This document shows positions 46,961 through 58,110 of a DNA stretch of 64,000 nucleotides, in pieces. Location: assembly GCA_026770025.1 (NCBI GenBank), contig JAMXDE010000008.1:2852001-2916000 (forward strand), written 5' to 3'. Positions within the stretch are counted from its first letter, which is position 1; each line of letters begins with the position of its first letter. The notes below the pieces were generated by a model. That model was not told the DNA's origin. It saw only the letters and a list, made by a program, of their open reading frames with translations, and did no database searches. This DNA comes from Craspedostauros australis. Its lineage: Eukaryota > Bacillariophyta > Bacillariophyceae > Mastogloiales > Achnanthaceae. The position numbers and the translations under genes were made by a program.

Positions 46961-49264
46961 TTAAGTGCAGGCTGGGCAAGAGCTGCCGCTGGTGATGGTG
47001 AAGACCGCTGTGACAGGCGTGCAGCTGTTGGCGGCGCTAAGGTTGTAGTAACAGTAGCTGCATCCGCTGTAGCGCATGACAGGCGTGTCATTGCACACGT
47101 CATCGGAGAGGTTGATGTCTGCGCTCCAGTAGTACTGATAGCCCAAGTATCGGCATGAACCGGATGGCACGCAAGTACCATCACCAATCGTTGTATCGCC
47201 TTCGAATTGGTTGAATGGGGTGTTTGGCGTGGTGTTGAGGTCGTTCACGTGCGCGTTGACGTATGAGCAGGAGAAATCATTTGAGCACGATTCGGTGCCG
47301 ACGATCGTGTTGGAGATACGCTTGTTGTCGGTGGTGCCGTTGCCCTGGGTTGGTGTGACCGTGGCGTAGCTGGCTGGTCCAGCACCCATGGCAGCGCAGG
47401 CGCTTGCTCCAGTGCAGGAAGCTGTGCCGACAATGCCATCACCGTTGGCCTGCTGGGCGAAGGCATAGCAGGCATTGTTTCCGATGCACGATCTTGGCGC
47501 AACAACGGAAGCCTTGTTGGTTCCGGAGTTGAAGTTGAAGTACGCACAGGCGTTACCGTCATTGGCGGCGCCAGTGAGACAGGATCCCTGGAAGATGATG
47601 GTCTGGGTCTCGAGGTTCTCGCAGGCCTCCTGCCCGATGCAACTGTTGGATGCGATCGAGGCGACTCCCACCCAAGAACAGGCCATGTCTCCGACGCAGC
47701 ATGTGCGGCCTGCTTCGGCACACCAGGAGGCGGCGGCAGCAGCGGTCCCTGTGAACATCTCTCCTGTGCTAGCGGCTCCTTCAGTGAAGGCCTCGAGAAC
47801 ACCGGCCTTTCCGCTAATGTCATTGAAGAGAGCGACGCCGTCAGCGATGGTGACCTGGTTGGCGAAGATCTCGAGGAGATCGTTTTCGCTCTGGATCGCA
47901 GAGAGAAGAGCAGTGCCGGCGGAAGTGGTTGGTGTACCGAGGGCAGCGAGGAAAGCTGAAACGTTGGAGCCTACGGTTGGAGCCGATGTTGGGGCGCTAG
48001 TTGGTGCCGAAGTCGGTGCGCTTGTTGGTGCTGAAGTTGGTGCACTTGTTGGGGAACTGACTGGGGCGCTGGTTGGAGCTGAGGTTGGAGCCGCAGTCGG
48101 TGCGCTTGTTGGTGCTGATGTTGGTGCGCTGGTGGGTGCGGATGTCGGAGCCGAAGTTGGTGCGCTCGTTGGAGAAGGGAGGACGCCAGTTGGCGCTGAT
48201 GTTGGAGCACTTGTCGGAGCTGAAGTTGGTGCACTTGTTGGAGCACTTGTTGGCGCTGAAGTTGGAGCCGAGGTTGGAGGAGCGGGAATGCCGGTCGGCG
48301 CTGAAGTTGGAGCGCTTGTTGGGGCGCTTGTTGGAGCCGAGGTGAGAGGAGCGGGCACTCCGGTTGGTGCCGAAGTCGGTGCTAAAGTTGGTGCGTTTGT
48401 TGGAGCGCTTGTTGGTGCTGAAGTCGGAGCACTTGTTGGAGCCGAGGTGAGAGGAGCGGGAATGCCGGTCGGTGCTGAAGTTGGAGCGCTCGTTGGAGCA
48501 CTTGTTGGAGCCGAGGTTGGAGGAGCAGGAACGCCGGTTGGTGCCGAAGTCGGTGCTGAAGTCGGAGTACTTGTTGGAGCCGAGGTTGGTGGAGCGGGAA
48601 TGCTGGTTGGTGCCGAGGTCGGGGCACTAGTTGGTGCTGAGGTAGGAGCACCGGGACCGGTTTGTGGGGTTGAAGTTGTGCCAGGAGTTGGAGCCGAGGT
48701 CGGAGCAGAGGTCGGAGTGGTTGTCGGGCCGCCCGTTGGATTGGAAGTAGGGGCAGTGGTTATCGTTCCGCCCTCATCTGTGGGTGTTCCAATTGGTCCG
48801 CTTGTTGGCACTTGCGTTGGTTCGTTGGTTCCGATAGCTGCGGTTGGCGCCTGTGTGTCGTCGGAGCTCTTCGACTTTTTGCTCTTCATGACGCCTTCCT
48901 TGTCGCTCTTTGACTTCTTGCTTTTTGTTTTGCTTGACTTGTCGCTCTTTGGTGCCTTGGCCTTCGTGTTGCTTGACTTGTCGCTCTTTGGTGACTTGGA
49001 GTTGGATGCAGACATGCCCTCAGTGCTCTTGAAGTCCACATCTGAACCTGCCTCCTGGGCATTGCGACGGAGCTTATTGGGCGTATCGGTGATCTCCTGG
49101 AGCTTCCTTTCGTCGTTTCCATAGTACGTCCATGACGGCTTACCGTCTCTGGCATTCTTATCGTCTCTGTTGGCTCCACTGCGGATGTTGGTGACGACAT
49201 TGTTATTCACAGCGGCGGTCGCGGCGATGTTCGCCAAAACCAAGGAGCTGGTTGCGAACTTCAT
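46961..49264 (-). CDS. Secreted Pro-Thr-Ser array protein B with Cys-rich C-terminal domain
   Basis: 767 residues from the ATG at 49264. The signal peptide and first ~80 residues are nearly identical to protein A. The Lys/Ser patch is longer here (about 85-145): KSPKSDKSSNTKAKAPKSDK, then KSKKSKSDKEGVMKSKKSKS. The PTS array spans only about residues 145-431 and has simpler A-P-T-S repeats with a handful of P-A-P-P/L-T spacers. The C-terminal domain (from GSNVSAFLAALGTP) differs from that of A by few substitutions and keeps the S-C-x-G-x-x-A-C series. Alternating Lys and Ser runs recall silica-precipitating peptides of diatoms, a resemblance in composition only. Gene B lies in the same orientation as A, 5 kb away, with shared flanks. 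Confidence 0.82.
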   Translation of the reverse strand: MKFATSSLVLANIAATAAVNNNVVTNIRSGANRDDKNARDGKPSWTYYGNDERKLQEITDTPNKLRRNAQEAGSDVDFKSTEGMSASNSKSPKSDKSSNTKAKAPKSDKSSKTKSKKSKSDKEGVMKSKKSKSSDDTQAPTAAIGTNEPTQVPTSGPIGTPTDEGGTITTAPTSNPTGGPTTTPTSAPTSAPTPGTTSTPQTGPGAPTSAPTSAPTSAPTSIPAPPTSAPTSTPTSAPTSAPTGVPAPPTSAPTSAPTSAPTSAPTGIPAPLTSAPTSAPTSAPTSAPTNAPTLAPTSAPTGVPAPLTSAPTSAPTSAPTSAPTGIPAPPTSAPTSAPTSAPTSAPTSAPTSAPTSAPTGVLPSPTSAPTSAPTSAPTSAPTSAPTSAPTAAPTSAPTSAPVSSPTSAPTSAPTSAPTSAPTSAPTSAPTVGSNVSAFLAALGTPTTSAGTALLSAIQSENDLLEIFANQVTIADGVALFNDISGKAGVLEAFTEGAASTGEMFTGTAAAAASWCAEAGRTCCVGDMACSWVGVASIASNSCIGQEACENLETQTIIFQGSCLTGAANDGNACAYFNFNSGTNKASVVAPRSCIGNNACYAFAQQANGDGIVGTASCTGASACAAMGAGPASYATVTPTQGNGTTDNKRISNTIVGTESCSNDFSCSYVNAHVNDLNTTPNTPFNQFEGDTTIGDGTCVPSGSCRYLGYQYYWSADINLSDDVCNDTPVMRYSGCSYCYYNLSAANSCTPVTAVFTITSGSSCPACT

Positions 49265-49955
49265 TGTGAGATATGGGTGATTGTTGGTTGATTGTGTTCG
49301 GAATATGATGCTTGGGTCTAGTGTCTTTTGGCTTGATGGAATGCCGCGAGTGAGGTTCGTACACTGTGGATACAAGAGGGACTGTCGGCATGGGTAAGCA
49401 CACGAGACAGCGAGAGAGAGAGAGAGAAAAGGAGTACGATGGGCGTGGGATCGGATGAGTTGGAATGGCTGTGGCTTGGTCTCGTCACGCACGTTGGTGG
49501 TAGTCATGGACTTGCACGGATGGAGGTACAGATAGTGACGAGCGACGGCAGGATCATTGGGAGCATCTGGCAGCGACGCGGCTGCGATGCGAAGAGATCT
49601 TCGTCTCTCTCGCCGCCACTGTCGGTGGAACCGCCGCCATCCTTATCACATTGCGTACTCTGTACGTCTTACTCATCGCACTCCCACCATGCTCGTGGAG
49701 ACTGTCACTGTCGGCATCATTGCCACACAACCATCCGCTTGAAATCTTACCGTGGAGTGTTGAACAGCTTGTTGTGATTTGGCTGCTTGGTTTGATTGTG
49801 GGAGGATCAAGTGTTGCGCAACGATGCGGATAACCTGTGGTGGTTTCTTCTCTCACACTTTTGCTTTGGGCTGTTGCGAGATGTCGGAATGCGTTGTGTG
49901 TCCTTTCCAGGTTGTGTCCTGTGTCGGAGCGATGATGGGCTTTGTGTGTCTGGAT
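49265..49955 (-). repeat. Duplicated upstream region of PTS gene B
   Basis: Homologous to 41872-42600. Similarity fades just after the TGTCCTGTGT(T/C)GGAGCGATGATG stretch near 49935. Confidence 0.85.
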
Positions 49956-50925
49956 CAAAGCGTTTCGCGCCAGAGGGATGCTCAGATTTGCCTCGGTTTC
50001 GTGGTCGTGGCGATCTCTCATCCCTCCATTTTGTGGAGCACAAAGCATGTGTATCGACATTTTGAATGCTTGCAGCATCGGCTGACCAAATAACCGATGC
50101 CGATGTCGCATCGTCAACTGAATCGCCAACTCTTCTCTTGTTGCAAAAGCCCGCCAAAACTCGCTTCGATGGTTGGCTTGTGTTGGTGATTCTTGTTTCA
50201 TTTTTCAAATGTGGCTGACATACTCTCAGTATAATAAGTTTAGTCATATCCCTCCATTTTAAATCGTGACAAAGATCACGGCGAGCGTCCAAAGGCGTTG
50301 CATCGACGTTAAATTGGCTTGGGCCCTTGGCGGTTCTCGCGATGTAACACGTCGGAGTACGACTATGAGCTGTGTTGGGTGCAGGCACACTGTTCGTGTG
50401 GTCCTCCGCCGATACTCAACTATGCACGATTGCCAACGCGCAATGAAATCTCTAGTGCGTCGCGCGTACCGAGCCTGTCCGTGCCACAAATGGTCATGTG
50501 AATAGGGAGTCTCCATGGTCTCCACAGAGAGTGGGAGAGACCTACCCGCAGCGCGATCGTCCAATGCTATGAGTATCTATTCATGGTGTATGATGCAATA
50601 CGTACAAGCATACACGGCGTGTCCAAGATTACTTTTGGTTGCAGAGTATGGTTTGTTCGCCTTCCCTGTCCTACCGAGAGAGACAGGGAGTCCTGCCACT
50701 TGTCCTTTCCAGTCCTGCCTTCACGTATTGTACGTATTATACGTATTTGTGCGCGGCTACTCTTACTGCTTTTTGATGTGGTGAAGGCTGCTGGTGCCTG
50801 ACAAAGCGGCGAAGAAGAAATTTGAGAAGCGCTTCTCGCCACACGGATTCTACCCATCACGGATACCGAGAATGGCCAAATCATATGAACGCACGCTCCG
50901 CGTTCCTGTCGCCGTACCCAGTGCT
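49956..50925. other. Intergenic, no gene seen
   Basis: In a second copy of the ancestral block the aldehyde dehydrogenase would be expected about here; I see no trace of it. Frames present are short and featureless. Confidence 0.45.
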
Positions 50926-53271
50926 CTACATTATTGATGCATCCAGCAATCGTTGGCCGATCCTTCCTGACACCATCTTCAGATACGCCACCTCGTTGCC
51001 ATCCAGCAATGTATCGCCGCGATCCATGCGCAGCTTGCCAACGCCCGTCGCCTCAAAGTTGGCAAGGATGTGATCGACCTCCAAATCGGAGAATCGTTCC
51101 ACCTCCACGATATCGATGGATGATGCCCGTCGTTGCGCTGATGCCAGCATTCCATTTGTGATGACATGACGCACGGCGTGCGATTCGGTTGTGGACACCA
51201 CGATGCCACCGCGTTTCAGAAATTGGGGTTCTGTGACGTCATCCAAATCATCTTCGTCTGCACGCAAGGCCAACGCATGCATAGCTGGTGCGAAGAGGGA
51301 GATGTGATCGTAAGGGATGGCATCACGCACTTCGTCATCGTAGTCCATGTGGAAGTAATGACCTTGGTCGTAGTAGCAGTTAAACTGATCGAGGACCATG
51401 AGGAACGGTGTTTGGTCTTGCTGCATCAAGTGATCCACCACGATGGAATAGCACATGGGCGCATGTGCCTTGACGTCGGCAGCGTGCTGCAGAAGCTGCA
51501 CCAAGGACATGCCGTCGTTGGAATACCCATCAATCTTTTGGATCTGAGCTTCCGTGAAGTGTTCTTCTATGGTGGCGTGTGTAGCGCTCATGTCCTTGAG
51601 ATCTTTGGAGTGCATGGTGAGGAGCTGTGCGCACAGTTCTTGCGACAGATCTGGCAAGTCAAAGACGCCCTTCTTGCGACGGTTGGATGTGATGTAGAAT
51701 CCGTTCTTGCGCAGACGATCTCCGTCGGGGAGGAAGAGCACGATGTGACCCGAAGCTCGTGCCGATGCCACGACAGCAGCCAGAGTCGCCGATTTGCCGA
51801 CACCCTTCTCACCGTGAACGTAGACGAGGCTGGAGTCCTTCTCTGTCAAGGCCTGCGCTATGGCCCGTGTGGATTGCCGCAGCATGATGCGCTTTGTGGC
51901 ATGATTGGCTGCGAGTTCCCATTCCTCCACCATTCTGCCTGGACCATCGTGCGGATGAGGTTCGAGCGGTGTCAAGATGGATGGCACCATCGGTGGATTC
52001 TCGCCTGATGACTCCACGGAGTCAACACAGTCCATGAACACAGGTTGAGCATCATCGTCGTTGTCAGCGCTGATATTCGCAGTCGCTGCTGTCTCTGCCA
52101 CAGCAGAATCGTCGCTCTTTGGTTCATCGCCATTTCCATCTCCCTCGCCGTCTGTGATGGTTGCGTCGCTAGTCGCTTCTGCGTTACCAGTTGCTTCTGT
52201 ACTGTCCGTTGCGATCGATGGGACTGCCACGGGTTTCTCTGGCGCCTCATCCGAGACCGATCGGAGAAAGTCCTCCAAGGACTGTTCCACCCACTCGCCG
52301 AAGTGCGGGTGCAGACCCAGGATCTCTTCCGATTCCTTGAGCTGCGCTTCGACGGATTCGAACAATTCATCAATGGCATCCTGCTTGTCGTCCCAACTTG
52401 GCAGCTTGCGGATCTGTTCGGCACGCGGTGCGGCAAGTTCGATAACGCGAGGCCGGATTTGGGTGTCGAGGATTTTGCGCGCACGTTGCTTGGCGTACGC
52501 CTTGGCCTGTCCCTTGCCGGGGAGTGGGCCGAGGGGTGATGGCAGAGCGAGCTTGGCAATTGTTTCCAGTGTGGGGATGCCATCTGTGATTGGCAGACGG
52601 TGTGAACGGCAGTGAATGGGCAATTGGGATGAGTGAGGACTTGACGAGAGAGAGAAAGTATGCGACCAGCAACGGCAGCAGCAACAACACCAACAGCACC
52701 AGCTCTTTGACTAATACCACCAATACAGATGGCAACCGATATCATCACGATTGTAAATCCTTTCAAAGGAATGCACCGACTCACCAGGATGGACCTGCAC
52801 GCGTTCCTGAGCGATGCGTGAGACATATTCCGGGGACCAATCCAAGACATCATCTGGGCCCTTGGGGTTCATCCAGTCATCGTCTCCGATCTCCCATGGA
52901 TCGGACCAGATACGTCCCGTGCGTTCGTCGAGTTCGTTCTGGACAGCCTTGAAGTGCTCGTCATCCTTTTTCTTTTGGTCAAGCAATTCATCGATGTACT
53001 CCTCGTCCGTCATACCTGACGGCGCGTACACGGGTGTGTCAGCTGCGGCCGTTTGCAATTCCTCATTCGCAGAACTGTCAGTGTTGTTGTTCTCGGAGGA
53101 AAAGTGGCGCGCATAGGCACGCACTTGGCACTGCCATTGATGGTTGGATCGCGCGGCGGCGGTTGATGTATTGGCCTGGGTTGTTGCTGTTGCTGTCCCT
53201 GTCGTTTTGGTGCCGAAGACAGCTACCTTGGAGGAAAGCTGACGGCGGATGCTGTTGGCGGATCTCCACAT
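50926..53271 (-). CDS. DAP3: DAP3/mS29, mitochondrial small-subunit ribosomal GTP-binding protein (two exons)
   Basis: Exon 1 is 52785-53271 and exon 2 is 50926-52583; the intron has GTGAGT and CACAG ends and splits a GAT codon, giving RVQVHPDGIPTLETIAKLALP. Total 714 residues. The start at 53271 (MWRSANSIRRQLSSKVAVFG) is a typical Arg/Ser-rich mitochondrial presequence. An acidic ~120-residue insert precedes the P-loop ATPase/GTPase domain: VYVHGEKGVGKSATLAAVV (about 417-430), a Walker B-like PFLMVLDQFN, then GGIVVSTTESHAV and VERFSDLEVDHIL. These are DAP3 signatures. The protein sits in the head of the mitoribosome small subunit. A fragment of its middle recurs at 46141-46349. Confidence 0.85.
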
Positions 53272-54918
53272 GATTGTCAAGTTTGCTCGAGGATTGGGTT
53301 GGTCTATCTGAGTATCAACCTTGGCACTCTCTCTCTCTCTCTCTCTCTCTGGCGATCTGGGCAGCAATTTGGGAAGCTATTGGTCTGTTCTGCTCAGCGT
53401 TCGACGGTTGAAGGCTTCAAGGAATGATGAGAGGCGAGCGATCTTGGCCAAGTTCGTCTGCAATAGAGGGCGGCAGACGATGGCGGCGGTTCTGTGGATC
53501 TTGAGGTGGCAGCGAAGGATCAAGAACCAGGGGTTGGAGAGACTGAAGAGAAAGAGGGAGACGTTGCACGCATCAAATCGCCACCTCCATCGCGCTTCTT
53601 GTGTTTTCACCGTTCCTGGCGTCGCTGCGGCAGTTTTCTCTGTCGCCACCATCAATTCAGATACACGGACGACGTACGGACAGGGATGTACACATAGTTG
53701 AGATTGAATTAGAGAGTCGGAGTTGAGATTCAATAAGGGACAGACTATCACCGGACACGGTGTTCACCTCCGGCCTGATCGACCACCAAAGCTTTTCTCC
53801 CCCTTTCTCTCTTCCACTCACGAATCCATCCTGACTCATGACATTACCGATCTGACTCATACTCACCTTGGGAACTATATGCTCCTCAGATCCTTTCACT
53901 ACAACATACCTCAATTCCCTCAATGCCAATGGCTACTACATCATCACCGTAGTCTTGGCGCGTATATCCAACTTGCTTCAACTCAAGCAAAGGAATCCGA
54001 GAGTGAGCTCCAACCACAGCCATTGCTTCATGACTACCTCCATTGAGCATCATGATCTATGCTGCAGTGTGTCTATGTGTGAGGAGAGCAAGGAGCAACA
54101 GTCAACGCATGTCCTCAAGCGCTGGACTAAGTACATCAGTACAGGGCCCTATCAAGTTGCATGACATCGTTTCTTCATCCTACCAATACAGCTAGCTAAC
54201 TCAAAATAACACAGACAGAGATTAGTACAAAGGCACTCATCTATTCATCGTTGCAGTAACTTATCTACTAACCAGTATACTCCTCTTGTGTCGGAATGTG
54301 TGTACTCGGATGTGTATACATCAGTCACACTTGCGTGCCATCAAGAATATTTGTTGGCGCAATCACAACCCAAAGTTGGTGACATCACAACGATACCACT
54401 GTCGAAATTCCCCGTAGTCCCAAAAGTAACATGCTCCTGTAACGCTCAGGAGTGATCGATCCTACACTTGCCATGTTGAAAGTGAGGGGGATTTTGTTAT
54501 TTCTGTCCTCTGTTCTGGTTCAGTCCCGTACAATCGGGAATTACTGATGTCACACAGTTTGACACCCTCCCTAATTCGCGATTCGTACCCGACGATTGGT
54601 TGGTTGGTTGTTGTGCTTGTCCTCCATTACTTGTCTCTGTGTGTCTTCTTCTGGGGTCGTTGGGCCTTCAGCTTCTCTCTTGCGTCCTGCTGGAAACTGT
54701 TGTCACGTTCCTTTTTGTATACCGCTGATGCAAGCGGTCGCCCTCCCAGGTCTCGATGTTCCACCTGCGGGTTGTTTTTGCACTTTTTCTCTCGTTGTAT
54801 CGTTGTTCTTCTTTTTGCTTCGGAAAATCAGGTGTCGGTGGTATCGAACCCATGAAGTTGGTCCGATCTGATTCTTCCTCAGTCAACTATTCCGCTCTCC
54901 CGGGCGTAAGCCACAGAT
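53272..54918. other. Intergenic; (CT)n microsatellite and possible Copia 3' flank
   Basis: A (CT)n run of ~26 bp is at 53326-53351, in the DAP3 leader. No gene supported. The right part (about 54350-54918) probably contains the 3' untranslated region and LTR of the Copia remnant, beginning perhaps at TGTTGGCGCAATCAC (54353), but I could not confirm an LTR pair. Confidence 0.4.
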
Positions 54919-56215
54919 TTACGTTACCATGTTCCTCACGTAGTGATGGCGCACGTCGATATGTCGCGATCGTTGGGATGTTGATGGGTTCTTGGCGATG
55001 AAGATCGCTCCGATGTTGTCCACGCGGACTTTAATTGGTGTCTTCACTGGGACGCCCACACTTTCGAGTAGCTGCACGACGAAGAAGATTTCCTTTGCCG
55101 CTTTGGAAAGGGCAACGTATTCTGCTTCGGATGAGCTGAGTGTGACGGCCTTCTGTGCCTTGGATTGCCAAAGGATTGGTACCTTGCACAGGTATAGGAT
55201 GAACCCTCCTACGCTGATTCTCGTGTTCTTGTCTCCTGCATATTCGCTGTCGCAGAAGAGCTCCATGTCCCAGCCGTCGTCATCTGGACGCACTGGATGG
55301 ATCTTCAATCCATAGTCCTTTGTATCGATCACATACTTGATGATCCGATACATCTCCTTCATTGCGGCCTTGGTGGGCCCAATCAATACCTTGGAGAGTT
55401 CCCTCACAGGGTTCGCGATATTTGGTCGCGAGTGCTTGATGAGGAAGAGTAGCATACCGACGCCTCGGCGGTATTCGGCATGTTCTTCCGGTCCGACCTT
55501 CTGTAGTCCGTTGTCGTCGGATGGTCGTACAATGATTTGACCCGAGGTTCCCGGTGTCGCGTAGCATTGCATCTTCTCAACCTTGGTTCCGAACTCTTCG
55601 ATGAGGTGTCGGATGAGATGTGGTTGACGCAACGTTGCTCTGGTCTTGTCATGGTTCAGTTCGATGTTGCAGCTGAGGTAGTCTCCGAGTCCACGCTCGA
55701 TTGTTACCTTGAACTTGCTGCCTTGGATGTCCTTCAGGAATGTCTCCAGTGCCTTGGAGTCTCCGCAACAGAAGCAATCGTCCACGTAGATGGCCACGAT
55801 CATGCTTCCTTCGTTCGTCTTCCTGTAGAACAAGCACGGGTCTGCTGCGCTCTGTTCGAAGTTGATATTCTTGAGGGTCGACACCAACATCTTGAACCAT
55901 TGCCTGGCGCTCTGCACAAGCCCGTAGATTGGCTTGTGTAGGGTCAGGGCTTCGTCTGCTTGATGGTCCATCCCGTTGGGACAGTTCATGTAGATCTCCT
56001 CGTCGAGGTCTCCATGTAGGAATGCCGTTACGACATCGACGAGTGCGCAGTCCATCTTCTTAATCAGCATGATCACCATCATGACCCGATAGGTCATGTC
56101 ATGAATGACAGGTGAGTAATGCTCTTGGAAGTCTACTCCTGCGACTTGTGAATAGCCACATGCAACGAGCCGCACTCGATGTGTGCCGTCACGCTTCAGC
56201 TTGAAGACCCATTTG
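54919..56215 (-). pseudogene. Copia pol: reverse transcriptase and RNase H
   Basis: Reading begins at KWVFKLKRDGTHRVRLVAC and has all main RT blocks: VRLVACGYSQVAGVDFQEHY, DVVTAFLHGDLDEEIYM, PIYGLVQSARQWFKML and the catalytic YVDD in VAIYVDDCFCCGD. RNase H follows: ELFCDSEYAGDKNTRISVGG, WQSKAQKAVTLSSSEAEYVAL, IGAIFIAKNPSTSQRSRHID, then the C-terminus HHYVRNMVT. The frame is uninterrupted over 1.3 kb. It lacks a start of its own because the solo LTR cut it off from the upstream half. Confidence 0.88.
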
Positions 56216-57005
56216 TGTTGGAAATCCGGGGTTATAGATATAGTCTAATGCTTATTAAACTGTACCGTTTTAGAACTGTGAGAACAACATACTCCTTTCT
56301 CAAATCGTCAACTCGTTTGCCCATGATGATGCTGATGGCCTCCTGTAGTTGCCCCTCATGATCATCATTGCAGTCTCTCTCTGTCATGTCCATTTCATTG
56401 CTCATGACAAGTGCATTTCATCATGCTCAGCTGTTGAGAGATCAATCTACACTCCTGAGGCGCATGCATGCTGATGCTCGATTCACTCTCTTCTCATCAG
56501 ACATCCATCACTCATTCAGTGCACTCTTCCGTGTTGTTCACTCACTCTTCTCACATGTCCACCAACATTCACACTTGCTCAGAACATGGAGTTCTGGCAC
56601 GATCAGTGCAGTCCTTCGATGCTGTTCCAGTCCGCGCTTTGTTCTCCTTCGCTGGTTCTCTGTCAGTCACGTAATCATGTTCTGGGTTCCGAGCGACTCA
56701 ACCGTGATAGCGCATTCGCATAGATGTTTCAGGTTAACCGGTCAACCCTCATGCTTGGAACACTTCGGTGTTCCAGTCTCCCTTTTACATCCATCGTTCG
56801 CCATGCCAGTTCGTCAATCCACTCAAACCATGTCTCACGATTAGTCTGTCCGTTGTCCGTCATACTCTTGACACACAGAGGAGGAGGTCCACAATGGACT
56901 TGGGAGCGTGTCCGACTTTGATAGATCGGTCAGTCTATTTTTGGTATTCTGGGAGGTGCGGCAATCTAGGATAATACGACATAGTCGCACCCTCGATTCC
57001 TGACA
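56216..57005 (+). mobile_element. Solo LTR (790 bp) inserted in Copia pol, with target-site duplication
   Basis: Begins TGTTGGAAATCCGGGG and ends CGATTCCTGACA, i.e. TG...CA termini with an imperfect short inverted repeat. It is flanked by CATTTG on both sides (56210-56215 and 57006-57011). Removing it and one flank copy restores the pol reading RGRRCCKYKWVFKLKRDG exactly in frame. No coding capacity and no internal region, so it is a solo LTR left by recombination or a very small LTR element. The orientation could be either; its left end matches the remnant at 43617-43684. Confidence 0.85.
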
Positions 57006-58022
57006 CATTTGTACTTGCAGCATCTGCGGCCGCGTGGGATGGCGTCTCGTTTGATCTTGCTGTACACTTTGCGTGTGTCCATGGAGTCGAACTCCTTCTT
57101 GATGGCTGCTCGATATCCCTTTCGATGAATGGGATCTGGGTGATTGAAGGCTCCGTCGAACGTTGTAGGTTCGATGTGCTTCTCTGGCTCCTTGTTCTCG
57201 TCCTGCATCGATAATCCGATATCGATCGCTGGTACTTCGGTGATGATTGCGTTCATCCCGCATAGTCCTGTTGTGCTATGGTGAGTGATCTCGATCTTTG
57301 CTCCTTCGTCTTCGATCTCTTCGTCATCTGTAGTTTCGTTGTTGGATTCGTCAGTTATTTCATCACTGAGTTCATCACTGTCTTCATTGGATGACGATTT
57401 GCTCTCATAGCCTTCTTCCTTTCGACCTCGTTCATTGAAGTCTGCGAGCTCACGTAAAGCTCTGGGAATACTCTTCCCTGTAGTCGGCTTGGGATTAACT
57501 TCTCCCTTCCTGCCTCGTGCTTCGTGACGTCGGATTCTCTCCTTTCTAGCCATGTCACGCTTGCTTGGTGGAGGTCTCGATGGTGTGTCATGTGTAGACC
57601 TCGCTGGTGTGTTCGGAGGAGTAACGTCTGTATCATCGACGGCTTCGTCGCCGGATGGTATGATCTCGTCATCCTCATGATTAGATTCGCTCCGATCTTC
57701 CTCGTCGTTGTGGATTAGTTGAGTTACTACTCCATTGTCCTCATCATCCTCATCATCCTCATCATCGCTGTCTGATAAGATGTGATACTTGTTCGTGTCA
57801 GCAAAAGATACTCTCTTCGCTTCTGATGTTCGACGCACTGCCGTCCTTGGCATTGCTCCCTTCTGTCCAATGGTTGTGAAGCCGTCTGCGTCCGTTGTTC
57901 CTACTTTGCTGGATATGTTCGGTGCTGATGCTCAGCCACGGAACTGTCCGTATGATTGGTTGAGCCATTTGATGTCGCGAGAACAGACCAGTGATTTGGT
58001 TGATGATCTGTACATGTTGTAG
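57006..58022 (-). pseudogene. Copia pol: linker and RT N-terminal part
   Basis: An acidic linker (DSDDEDDEDDEDNG) lies downstream of the integrase position, followed by FDGAFNHPDPIHRKGYRAAI and KKEFDSMDTRKVYSKIKRDA, the conserved entry to Copia RT, ending at CCKYK where the solo LTR inserts. Upstream the frame passes an in-frame TGA (57932-57934) and continues back through RDIKWLNQSYGQF, a Copia-like segment, to about 58022. An ATG at 57853 is unlikely to be a genuine start. Confidence 0.8.
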
Positions 58023-58110
58023 ACATATAATCGGAATTCCGACAAACCAAACCAAAGAAAAATAAAAACTAATTAATCCCCTAACACAACACAAACAACA
58101 GCAAAGCAAA

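Larger units (their letters stand above)
54919..58022 (-). mobile_element. Copia-like retrotransposon remnant, second family, split by a solo LTR
   Basis: Minus-strand pol from a linker downstream of integrase through RT and RNase H. It is interrupted at 56216-57005 by a solo LTR and broken off at about 58022 where the non-LTR element begins. Gag, protease and integrase are not in the window. RT here (YVDD, CGYSQVAGVDF) differs clearly from the element at 5552-12614 (YTDD), so it is a distinct Copia lineage. Confidence 0.85.
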
